Origin: Adiantum capillus-veneris
Lineage: Eukaryota > Streptophyta > Polypodiopsida > Polypodiales > Pteridaceae
DNA length: 64,000 bases
Assembly: GCA_014529385.2 (NCBI GenBank)
Contig: CM043948.1
Span: 21,947,951-22,011,950 of the forward strand
Direction of reading: 5' to 3'
In this document: piece by piece, positions 43,315-52,665 of the stretch
Position numbering within the stretch: the stretch's first letter is position 1
Layout of the letters: every line of letters starts with the position of its first letter
Position numbers and translations under genes: made by a program
The notes under the pieces: generated by a model
Database searches by the model: none
Told to the model about the DNA's origin: nothing
What the model saw: only the letters and a program-made list of their open reading frames with translations

Positions 43315-44322
43315 GATGAGCCATTTTATGTTAATCCTAGTGTGGGCAATGACACACTTGAGGTGGTATTGATGCAAAAGGATCCTCAAACTTCTTTCAT
43401 GCATCCTATCTATTTCTCTAGTCTCATGATGACTCCATCAGAAAAGGGGTACACGGCAGTGGAGCACATGGAGCACATGCTTGCATTAATGTTTGCTACC
43501 ACCAAGTTTCACTCTTTTTTGTTGTCTAGAACATTCATAATCTTAACAATGGAAGAAGTATTTCCTTATGTAATGCAACACATGGATGTTTCTTCTAGGA
43601 TTTCCAAATGGCTCACAAAGCTGCAAGAGTTTGACTACACAATGCAAGTGGACAACTCCACAAGGGCCAGTCTAGGAGGTATTCTCACTCATCGACACTA
43701 TGAAAAGAAGCTAAGGATAAAGCCAAATAATCAAGAGACTACACCTGTGTTGGAGGTCCCGAAGGTAGAGGGGGCTCACTCTCTTTACTTTGATGGAGCC
43801 TACAAGAGGACAGTGGACAAAGCTGCAGCTGGCATTTTCATCTTCAACGAGCAAGGGGATAAGGTTTTCTCCATTGGGAATCTCTTGGATTCTCACTCTA
43901 ACAATGAGGCAGAATATGTAGTCTTAACTCTTGGGTTAGAGTGGTGTGTGACACAAGGTATTCAAGGATTAAATGTTTTTGGTGATTCCATGCTTTTAAT
44001 AAAACAAATACAAGGAACTTGGGCTTGTAAAAGTCATAGCTTGCTAGGCCATTTGCACAAGGTTAAGGAACTTTTGGTAAAGTTTCAAATTGTACAATTA
44101 CATCATGTATCTCGAGCAGAAAATCAAGAAGCAGATGCTCTAGCTAGAGAGAAGCTACAAGATGTTCTAGGTGTGGGTGCTATCAAGTTGAAGCTGCCTC
44201 TCTTCCAAGGTAGCGATGCTATGCCTGACATCATGAGTTTTTTGGACACAGGAGAGTCTCCTAGAGATCTTACCAAGGGACCAAAGTAGTGGCTTGTACG
44301 CAAGGCAACAAAATACCGTTGT
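43315..44322 (+). pseudogene. Dual RNase H of H
   Basis: A first, degenerate RNase H (VNPSVGNDTLEVVLMQ) is followed by the second one (YFDGAYKRTVDKAAAG, SNNEAEYVVLTLGLEW, FGDSMLLIKQ, NQEADALARE) with all four acidic positions visible. TAG at 44287 precedes WLVRKATKYRC. The gene then breaks off at the insertion at about 44322 and resumes at 46485. Confidence 0.85.
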
Positions 44323-44440
44323 CGTGCAGCTCCGCTACCCATGCTAGGAAAGATGCCAAGAAGCTGCACATCAAGCTTATTTGAAGCTTACATGATTATT
44401 GAGCAGTGATCATGGCTTGTTAACAGGCAAAGCTTAATGA

Positions 44441-44548
44441 TTAATGTATGCCAAATGCGGTTTAAAAGGGCCAACATATGCCTTAATGATGCCAGAAAGG
44501 ACTATTCATGAAGTGAACATAGTAGGATATTATGATCTACAACTATAG
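44441..44548 (+). pseudogene. PPR repeat remnant 1
   Basis: It reads LMYAKCGL and, 9 residues later, MMPERTIH, the usual PPR order (MYAKCG, then a xxxMPERxxxxWN segment). It is followed by TAG. PPR proteins bind organellar RNA for editing, splicing or stability. This piece is too short and broken to act. Confidence 0.6.
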
Positions 44549-44911
44549 TGCTTAAAGTGCTCTATTGGCTTGTCTTTACGGCTCGTCGATTGGAGCTACG
44601 ATGAATGAGTTATGGCAGTTTAAACTTCAAGTCGATTGTTGCAGATCCGTACCGGATTGGGAAACTATAGCTGAGGTGACAGAGATGAAATGAATGCATG
44701 GGCCTGAAGTGCTCAGTTTGTGGAGCGCGTTGGTCTTTTCAGATCAAGGATTGGAGTTACGGTTGCCAAGTTATGGGCCATTAAAGATTCTCCGGGGACC
44801 GGTTCCGTGCCAGTCTAGTCCGCTCGGCCGGAGTGCCATCTGGGAATTTTTGAGCTTTATTTGGGTTTTGATATGCGGGAGCAGCAAGTGCTTTAGGAAT
44901 ATCATGTCCCA

Positions 44912-45007
44912 AATGACGTCTTTTGGAATCCAATGATTGCAGGGAATGCCCAACACGGTTGCAGTAAGAAGCTAGTCTATTTTCATCCAGTGCCAAGGAT
45001 TATATGA
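44912..45007 (+). pseudogene. PPR repeat remnant 2
   Basis: It reads FWNPMIAGNAQHGCSKKLVY, close to the PPR consensus WNAMIAGYAQHG followed by an EAL-type helix. It ends in TGA. Confidence 0.6.
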
Positions 45008-45178
45008 GATGCTAGAGACGGCAATAAAATTCACAAAGATAGTCAAGGATTGCTGAAGAAAGGAGTCGTGCTTGGTATTGCTTTGCTCAGTTGAATATGT
45101 ATGCCTCATATGGTGCTGTTACGACAGCACAAGAAGCCCTTGATGAACTCAGATTCCGAGATATCATCTAATAGAGGC

Positions 45179-45229
45179 AATGTTGTGGCCGACATGTATG
45201 CCAAATGTGGTGCCCTTATGAGGGAAGCC
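45179..45229 (+). pseudogene. PPR repeat remnant 3
   Basis: NVVADMYAKCGALMREA, a typical PPR motif (VDMYAKCGALxEA). No continuation with MPER or an E/DYW end was found. Confidence 0.65.
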
Positions 45230-45568
45230 AACCGCCCAAAGGCCAACTAATATCAAGGGCTGCCCAAAAGCAATCAAGCCAGTGGCCGTCCGCCTGCAAA
45301 CAAAGGCAACCCACAAAATTATAGGGTTTAATAAATGTGAAAGGGAAAAAAGAGGGGAAATGGAGTGAGCAGGTTGGTGCAATCAGTAGCGGCAGACAGC
45401 AAGGACAAGAGCGTTTTTGCTCACGCTAGCTCGTAGACTGCTCGGATGAGCCCGCCACACGGACGAATTATGCTCAAGGACCCTCGCGCAACTGTTCGGA
45501 CCCGCTCTCGCTGTCTTTGAAGCGGCTCGGTTTGATGAGACTGCCACATCATTGAGATGCTTCCCACC

Positions 45569-45594
45569 AAGCAACGACGGTGCCGTCGTTGCTT
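45569..45594. other. Perfect 12-bp-stem hairpin
   Basis: AAGCAACGACGG, TG, CCGTCGTTGCTT. GC-rich and stable. Lies in the middle of the insertion, not at its end. Confidence 0.6.
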
Positions 45595-46484
45595 AGGGGG
45601 AAGTGAGTGCTAATAATAGGGATAAAAAGGAGGGCATGATGTTTTTTTAGCGAGGTAATGAAGTAAGAAGAGATGGCGTAAGCAAGGAAGGGGAGGGGTA
45701 TCAACGAAGGGCGAGAAGGTGGCGAAGCTCACGGCTCTTTTCAACAAGGAAATCTCTTCCTTTCTCTCTCTCTCGCCCTCTTTCTCTCTCTCGGCCCTTG
45801 AGAAGAAAAGGGAGATGGAGAAGGGCAACAAGCAAGGAGGATAGCAAGGAGAAGGGCAAGCAAAATAGGGAAGGAGATTGAAGTTTTTCCGAAGCAACTA
45901 GGGTGGGAAATTTAAGGTAAGCAAAAGCAAGCTTGAGAAGGACAACTCGGTCGAAGTAGAAGAAGCACAGGATGAGCCCGGTCGAGGTAACTAAGCAAGG
46001 GATAAAGTTTCGGCTAGCAATTGAAGAGCAAGAAGAATTTAAAAGCTCTGAGTGGAAATTAAGCCAGTACAAAGCATAAGGAGCAAGAAGTTGCAGAATA
46101 ATTGAGAAAATTGAAGCTTGTTGAATCTAAGGGAACTCGAAGTAGATGAAGCGACAAGAGATAATTACCTCACCATCATCGATTAGAGATTGATTAAATA
46201 ATTGTTAAGCCTAGGTGTCGTTAACGGCCCGGTTAATTCTATAAAGCGGGAGCTTAAACTCCTAATTAGCAGATGATCCAAGTGACGGTGCTGTTAACAT
46301 CCCACCTTGGCTAAAGATTAAGTTGTACTCGAATGTATTAATCGATTAATTGATGATTGTGGTGATTTCCAGAGTCAGTTTCATTAGTGTCTCTTGTTCT
46401 CTCTCTTTCACACCTCCCACAGCCATCACAGGCCCGACGCCTGCCTGGCTCACGTAGCGAACACATATCCCCCGACACCGTCTT

Positions 46485-47089
46485 ATCAATGATGACCTCT
46501 ACTGCAAGGGTAAGGATCAAATTCTTAGGCGTGTACCTCACTCTAGAGAGATCACTGAAATCATTTCAAGTTGCCATGATGGTGTTTTGTGGAGGACACT
46601 TTGCACTTGACATCACTGTAGTAAAAAGATTCTACAAGCCGGGTTTGTCTGGCCTAGTCTACAGAGGGATGTGCACCATTGGTGTAAAACATGCAAGGAA
46701 TGTCAAAAAGCAGGGGATAGAAGGCTCACCTATGAGCCACAGACTCCTATAATCTCTTATGGACCATTCGAGAAATGGGGAATTGACACTATTGGGCCTT
46801 TGCCAAGGTCCCAATCAGGTAAATTGTATATCATCATGGGTGTAGACTAGATGACTAGGTGGGCTGAAGCAGTAGCTACCACTCGGATTATAGCTAAGGA
46901 AGTAGAAAAGTTTGTATTTGAAAATATTTGCTGCCATTGTGGAACTCCTCTTGAGATAATTTCCGATAGAGGACCAGGTTTTAGAGGAGACCTAGTAGGA
47001 GAGCTGATGGAAAAGCTCGGCATTTCACGACACCACTCAACTCCCTACTATCCACAGTGCAACGGTTTGGTGGAAAAGATAAATGGTAT
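46485..47089 (+). pseudogene. Integrase of H, first part
   Basis: Starting at NDDLYCKGKD it covers the zinc-finger region (with a local frame change around 46600), GPFEKWGIDTIGPLPRSQ, the core (TRWAEAVATTRI; SDRGPGFRGDL) and PYYPQCNGLVEKING. There is a TAG near 46848 (VD then MTRW). It is cut at GTAT (47086-47089) by element N; the same GTAT follows N at 56279-56282. Confidence 0.85.
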
Positions 47090-48380
47090 TGATCCGAGCC
47101 TATCACAAATTTTTGTTTATCATATTTTGTTGGTTTTCCTTGCTTCTAGAGGATTACAATAAAAGAAAGAGTGAGAACAACCTCTTGGAAAAAATTTTAA
47201 AAAAATGATTTGATAGGAATTTTTTCTTGACTAGTTCACCGGAGGTGAAAGGTAGAGGGAGAACCTAGTGGTAAAGGGAAGGAAAAATATGTAAATGTGA
47301 AAAGAAAAGATATGATGTGGTTGTGGAGCCATGCACCCATGATTCAAGGGTCATGAGTGGCTCATATCATCATGGCTTTGGAGCCATATGATGATTCAAA
47401 CAAATGGGACCCAAGTGGAAGACTTGGTAAAGAAAGGAACTAGACACATGATTTTGCTGAATTTTTAAAAAATACTTCCACTCCGATCCAAGAAAAGTTG
47501 TCTCCATATTTTTTGGCCATATTCTGGAGATTCTGGCCATATTTTTTTTATAATTTTTGCATCTACGGTCTAGGAGATATGGCCAAAATGGCGGACGCTA
47601 GTTTTTTCAATTGTGGTGGAGATCACCTCCTCTACCTTTACACACACACACCCTTCCTTTTCCACATTGAGACCTTCTCTAAAAATCATCCATTAGTCTT
47701 CTCACCCTCCTATCCTTCCTCCTCTCTCTCAAGCTCAAAAACCCATCAAAATTCCTCTTCTAATCACCTCTCAAGTCATGCTTAATCTTGTTGTAATTCA
47801 TAAGTTCTCATTCAACCCCTTTCTATTATTACTAGATATGTATTGATTTTATGTAGATTCTTTACATTTTAAAATAAGGAAGCTCTTGGACTCAAGCTAT
47901 GGAGGAAGGAGTGAAGACAACACAAGTGATGATGGAGCTAATTGGTCAACAAATCACTTGGAAGGAGCTTCTTCATTGGTTGAATGTCCCTAATCAAGCT
48001 TCATTTGTACAAATTACACTTGGATCTTAACCTCACTCCTAATCACTCTCTTTCCTATATAAAGAGGCCTTCCCCTTTGTAATTTCAAGCCTCCCTCAGC
48101 CCCATTGAGTCTTTGTATCACTCACCATGAGCCCATAAGCTCATCCATTCACTCTATTCTTGCACATTCTAGAGTGCAAATTGTTTCATGCTAGTAACCT
48201 CTCCTCCTCTTACTTATGTTAATTAAGAGAAATCTTTTATATGTGTGTGAGAGTGCTTGATGTGATCTTGGCTAATCCTTGAGTGGTTGTTTGGTAATCT
48301 ACATGACTATTTGTGTTGGGAGTGTTTGAAGTCATCCATTCCTTGTACATACACTAAGGTTAATGCTTCATTCATAGTGA

Positions 48381-48450
<70 letters not shown>

Positions 48451-48565
48451 TGTAGCGGTCCTAGCCCACGCTTCCAAGACTAGGTGGTGCCCTTATCTCA
48501 TTTCCCTTGTGGCGCAATGGAGTTTTTTTTGGTGTAGAAGCCGCCATTCCAAATTTCCTTCGTCA
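47090..48565 (+). repeat. 5' LTR of N
   Basis: Contains a TATA box (TATATAAA, 48056-48063) and, before its end, a (TC)n run of about 65 bp (48382-48447). The two LTRs differ in scattered positions and in one block near 47500-47545. The small open frame with a serine-rich C-terminus at 47498-47785 is in LTR sequence and is not counted as a gene. Confidence 0.95.
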
Positions 48566-48570
48566 TAAAT

Positions 48571-48588
48571 TGGTGCCCCTACTGAGGA
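48571..48588 (+). promoter_or_regulatory. Primer-binding site of N
   Basis: TGGTGCCCCTACTGAGGA, five bases after the LTR. Nearly the same as in G3. Not the initiator-Met type; primer tRNA not identified. Confidence 0.6.
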
Positions 48589-48615
48589 GTTCTCAAGCAG
48601 TGCTCTGTCAATCCT

Positions 48616-49119
48616 ATGAAGGAAGATCCATCAAATTCTCCGAGACTTCCACTATGGTCTCCCCAAGAAGCTGAAGAAAAGAAGCGTCTTTATCGACAAA
48701 CGGCACGTATGCGGGTAAAGAGAGTTCACTCCACACACCCTTCTTTGCTTCAAGGAAAATCTTGTAGTCATCAAGTCCCTAGGTCAAAAAATTGTGTTGA
48801 GTGCTTTGTGGCTAGTGTGAAGACACTTCCTTTGAAGCCTCGACTTCAGGTGGTGAAAGCACTCTCAAACTCGGGTATTAACAAGTTTTTGGAGGGGGAG
48901 CTACACATCAATGGGGTGAGGTATTGGCAAGAGGCTACATATGGTGATGCACTCCAACTACTACTAGCAAGAAGGCTCAAGGTGGTTGAGAGGGTAGCCA
49001 TCGAACCCTATGAACTCTACAAAGCTGAAGATGGTCACACCAAAGCTAGGCTAATCACTGGTGAGCAAATTCTTCGCATCTCTCAAATGGTGGGATCCAA
49101 GAGAGCTCAACTTCAATGA
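48616..49119 (+). CDS. First ORF of N (167 codons), unknown
   Basis: It starts MKEDPSNSPRLPLWSPQEAE soon after the primer-binding site. It is basic in the first half and helical in the second (YGDALQLLLARRLKVVERVA). No recognised domain. TGA ends it, and the same frame then carries the pre-gag modules at 49153-49584. It may be the N-terminal part of a longer Gag-leader protein. Confidence 0.4.
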   Translation: MKEDPSNSPRLPLWSPQEAEEKKRLYRQTARMRVKRVHSTHPSLLQGKSCSHQVPRSKNCVECFVASVKTLPLKPRLQVVKALSNSGINKFLEGELHINGVRYWQEATYGDALQLLLARRLKVVERVAIEPYELYKAEDGHTKARLITGEQILRISQMVGSKRAQLQ

Positions 49120-49152
49120 AGTGCTTCATGGAAGTTTGTATTTAATGCACCA

Positions 49153-49584
49153 ATGAATAATCCCATTTTCTACAACTTTCAATCAGTTCAGAATATTAGG
49201 GTGAATGTGCGCATTGATAGAAATATTTTTTTCCAACAAAGATTGGTTTTCTATTTTGGAGCTGAGAGGTTGAGAGAGATATTGTTGTCCCCTGACCCTA
49301 TAATATTTCCTATTTTGGAGTATAATTTATCTTTTGATGTTCACATCTTCATCTTGCTTTAAGCATACTCCATGAATCATAGGGATTTATATGGACCTTT
49401 CCAACCTCTTGCTAGACAAACTGTGCATATAATAGCTAGCACAAATCTTAGGTTCCAAAACATCATAAGGAACTTACTAGGCCCTCGTCGTCTAGCTGAG
49501 ATTAATGCATCTATCAATCCATTTATTCTACCCTTAATAAGATATGATTTGGGCCTAGACGTTTTCATCTTTGTGCTGTATTGA
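49153..49584 (+). pseudogene. Two tandem pre-gag modules of N
   Basis: Two open pieces in one frame, separated by TAA at 49360: the first reads RLVFYFGAERLREIL and SFDVHIFILL; the second IIRNLLGPRRLAEI and GLDVFIFVLY. They are copies of each other (about 55 residues each) and of the single module in G3. Both end with a hydrophobic (S/G)(F/L)DV.(I/V)F(I/V) tail. Function unknown. Confidence 0.6.
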
Positions 49585-50897
49585 GAGGAAGGCAACCCGT
49601 TTTTATGATGGCTTTCCCAAAAAATTTTGGGCGTAGTGGGGAAAATGCTGGGGATTTTTTGGATAACTTGGAGATGGCTTTCCTTGTCTCTGGGAGGGAT
49701 GACGAAGCATTGAAATTGAGAGCTTTTCCTTTGGTGCTCAAAGAAGAAGCTAGGGTATGGTTCCAGGCTCTAGATCCAACCCAAAGAATTGATTGGGAGG
49801 GATTGAAGGCGCCTTTCCTACGAAGATTTCAACGAGCCAATTCGGCAGAAGAACTATGGCAACGGCCCCTGGCCCTTCATCAAGTTGACCCTCATGGTTA
49901 TGCAACCTATGAGGAAGGTTTTCTGAAACTTTGGGGGCAATGGTCAGACTCACTAAACCCTGGTGAGCGAGCTCCCAATTGCCTCCAAAAGGATCGATTT
50001 ATCTCAGGTTTGTACCCCTTGCTAAGGGAGAAGGTAAAGAGCAAATTTCCAAATGCTTTTGAAGATGCCTTAAGAATTGCTAGGGAAAAGAATAGAAAGA
50101 TTCTCTATCAAGCCCAAGCTGGCCAGCTAGCTTTGGGAGGCAATATCACAACTATGGAAGCTTCTCACATACCTCCAAATGTGCCTAATGCACCAGACCT
50201 CAATAGAGGTCAACAAGAAGATATGCTCCAACAAATAAACAATCTCACAAACCAGCTAGAGGGGTTGAGAGTAAATCTTGTGCAGGGTGCAAGAAGGCCT
50301 ATTGAGGGAAATGGTGGGAATCGGCCACCAATGCGACGTCAAGCAAGGGAAATGTTGTGTTACAATTGTGGGGAAAATGGCCATGGAATGTATAATTGCC
50401 CTCATCCCAGAAGATATGAATACCCTGTCAGAGGTCCTCGACAACAAGCAAGTCCTCCCCGTGCTAGAGCTCAAGCACAAGAGCAACCGCAACCTCAAAT
50501 TTTGCAGCCACCTCGTGCTCAAGCTCAAGCCCCTGCTACTCAACCAAATGTGAGCATCATAAGGATGGAGGAGGTCCTCAAGGGCAGAAGCAACCAGGAA
50601 GAAATAGCTAAAGGGAAGATGAAGATAGATGACGTGGCTACAATGCCTATCAAACGTGTGCGTGTCCAAGATGAAGTAGGTAAAGAAACAAGCGAAGATG
50701 CAAGCAATGAAGCAAGTTCATCTCGGGCAACTAAAGATGAAGCCAAGAAGAGAAAGACCCGTACTAGGTCTCAAATTGACATCTCTGATTTCCCTATGGG
50801 ATCTCGGACACAACCTTATGACTTGATAGCTGATGTGAGTTCTCAAGGACCAAAGATTACTTGGCCACAACTACTTCATATCTCCCCAAAGCTTTGA
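49581..50897 (+). CDS. gag: Gag of N with zinc knuckle
   Basis: The likely start is MAFPKNFGRSGENAGDFL at 49605; the open frame begins 24 bases earlier. The capsid region has ARVWFQALDP and KDRFISGLYPLLREKVK. Next come a glutamine-rich linker, the knuckle CYNCGENGHGMYNC near residues 258-272 of the frame, and a proline/glutamine/alanine tail. The conserved SQIDISDFPMG segment precedes the end. TGA (50895) and then TAA a few codons on, in frame, separate it from protease. G3 has sense codons there, so these are likely mutations. Confidence 0.85.
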   Translation: MRGRQPVFMMAFPKNFGRSGENAGDFLDNLEMAFLVSGRDDEALKLRAFPLVLKEEARVWFQALDPTQRIDWEGLKAPFLRRFQRANSAEELWQRPLALHQVDPHGYATYEEGFLKLWGQWSDSLNPGERAPNCLQKDRFISGLYPLLREKVKSKFPNAFEDALRIAREKNRKILYQAQAGQLALGGNITTMEASHIPPNVPNAPDLNRGQQEDMLQQINNLTNQLEGLRVNLVQGARRPIEGNGGNRPPMRRQAREMLCYNCGENGHGMYNCPHPRRYEYPVRGPRQQASPPRARAQAQEQPQPQILQPPRAQAQAPATQPNVSIIRMEEVLKGRSNQEEIAKGKMKIDDVATMPIKRVRVQDEVGKETSEDASNEASSSRATKDEAKKRKTRTRSQIDISDFPMGSRTQPYDLIADVSSQGPKITWPQLLHISPKL

Positions 50898-50912
50898 CGA
50901 CAATGGTAAAAA

Positions 50913-51518
50913 ATGGTGAGCACGAGGGCAAAGCGAAGTAAGCTAGTAAGTGTAATCAAAGCATATGGTCTCAAGGACATAGTGCCTTTGGTGGAGGCTC
51001 AAATCAAGGGACAACGGATTCCAAAAACTTACATTGACAGTGGAGCAGAGGTTTGTGTCATGACAGAAAAGCTAATGCATCAATTGGGTTTAGAGGTAAT
51101 GGAATCATCAAACTTTAGGGCAAAAATGGCCAATAATGTCTCTGTCACTTGTGTGGGTGTAGTGAAAGCTTTGAGAGTTTCTGTTTTTGGAATCACAACA
51201 GAGGTTGATGCTTATGTGATGCCAGTAAAGGGAGAAGGATACCCCCTTATTTTAGGACGACATTGGCTCATGGGTATAGGAGCTAGGCAAGATTGGGCAA
51301 CAGGAGACTTGGAGTTGAGGCCTCGCATGGGTGGCCATAGTCGGAAGGTGGTTTATAACCTAAAGAATGGGCGACAAGAGAACCTTGAACTAGAGACGTC
51401 AGCTGATGAGTGGAGCTCAAGTGGATGCTCCTCATCCATGGACGAGGAAGAGAGTTCAAGTGAAGAGAGTGATAGCACTCTCGAAGTCATGGGCGTCACC
51501 ATAAAGGAAACTACCTAA
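50913..51518 (+). CDS. Protease of N
   Basis: Aspartic protease with active site YIDSGAEVCVM and the ILGRHWLMGIG motif, followed by a serine/glutamate-rich linker. Same frame as gag and RT. TAA at 51516 separates it from RT. All visible catalytic features are present. Confidence 0.85.
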   Translation: MVSTRAKRSKLVSVIKAYGLKDIVPLVEAQIKGQRIPKTYIDSGAEVCVMTEKLMHQLGLEVMESSNFRAKMANNVSVTCVGVVKALRVSVFGITTEVDAYVMPVKGEGYPLILGRHWLMGIGARQDWATGDLELRPRMGGHSRKVVYNLKNGRQENLELETSADEWSSSGCSSSMDEEESSSEESDSTLEVMGVTIKETT

Positions 51519-51542
51519 TCAGAAGACAACCTAAGGATCCAA

Positions 51543-52665
51543 ATGGAGAATGTGTGGGATGCCAGCTTAGAGGAGATGTTATCCAAGGATATAAAGGAAG
51601 AAGAAAAGGAGGGTTATGTAAATGTTCTCAAGAAGCATGCATCATTGTTTATTTCTGATTACACTCACATTACAGGTGTCACTGCAGTGAAGCATCATAT
51701 CCATCTAAAAGAAGGGAGCAAGCCAGTAGTACAAAAACTAAGAAGATTAGGAGTTGTGCAACAAAATGCACTCTTGTCTGAGGTGAAGAGACTCTTAGAA
51801 GCAGGATTCATATACCCAGTAGAATATTCAGAATGGGTCTCCCCAGTAGTGGTGAGGCCAAAGAAGAATGGTAAATGGCGAGTGTGCGTGGATTACAAGC
51901 CACTAAATGCTGCAACAAAGAGGGACCACTTCCCTCTCCCATTTCAAGATGAGATTCTAAATGAAGTAGCAGGCCATGAGAGATACACAGTGTGTGATGG
52001 CTACTCTGGCTACTTTCAAATACGCATTGCAGAGGAGGACCAGAAAAAGACTAATTTCATCACACCATGGGGATGTTTTGCATTTCGAGTCATGCCTTTT
52101 GGTCTCACCAACGCTCCAGCCACCTTTCAACGATTCATGAACATGGTCTTCCAACCTTACTTTGGTAAGTCCATAAGGGTTTTCATAGATGACTTTTGTA
52201 TTTACAGCTCCAAAAGTATGCATCTCGGCAAGATTGATGAAGGATTTACTCGTTTAGCTAAGCTGGGTGGACAACTAAACAAGGAAAAATGTCACATTGG
52301 GGAAAGCAAGGTTACACTATTAGGGCATGTAGTGTCCATTGATGGAATCGAGGTAGATCCTGAAAAGATAGAAACATTGCTAAATCTACCTTCCCCAACT
52401 TCCATCAAACAATTAATCTCTTTCTTGCAAAAGCTAAGATATTTGAGTAGATTTATACACTTACTCTCCCAAGTGATATTTCCTCTACAACAGCTGACTC
52501 GTCAAGAGACGCTTGTTTGGAGTGAAGAAAGTGATGGGCATTTTAGAGAGATTAAAAAAATGTTAGGGTCACTCGCTGTAATCCTCCAACCTTGTTGGGA
52601 AGAAACATTCTTTGTAAACCCTAGTGTGGGAGAAGAGGCCATTGGTGCTGCCCTCCTACAAAAAA
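51543..52665 (+). CDS. Reverse transcriptase of N
   Basis: A complete set of RT motifs: KEGSKPVVQKLRRLGV, VCVDYKPLNAATKRDHFPL, CDGYSGYFQIRI, FGLTNAPATFQRF, the catalytic FIDDFCIYSS, LLGHVVS and the thumb/connection (FLQKLRYLSRFIHL). The frame runs on to 52706, but the family sequence leaves it at an A6 run (52661-52667), where one extra A shifts it. Confidence 0.9.

Larger units (their letters stand above)
44323..46484. mobile_element. 2.2-kb insertion in H carrying PPR gene debris
   Basis: Removing it restores continuity of the H integrase lead-in. Flanking ACCGTTGT (44315-44322) and ACCGTCTT (46477-46484) could be a decayed 8-bp target duplication, as made by hAT-like or, at 9 bp, Mutator-like elements. 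No clear terminal inverted repeats or transposase were found. The first kilobase holds three PPR remnants; the rest has a hairpin (45569-45594), a CT-rich stretch near 45760 and nothing coding. The class of element is undecided. Confidence 0.5.

Noticed and set aside
45569-45594. Helitron 3' hairpin
   Set aside because: No CTRR end follows at the expected distance and the hairpin is in the middle of the insertion.
46292-46488. Solo copia LTR (TGTTAACATCCCACC ... ATCA) at the end of the PPR-bearing insertion
   Set aside because: No matching target duplication; the last bases are needed to continue the H integrase, so the proposed end cannot be right.
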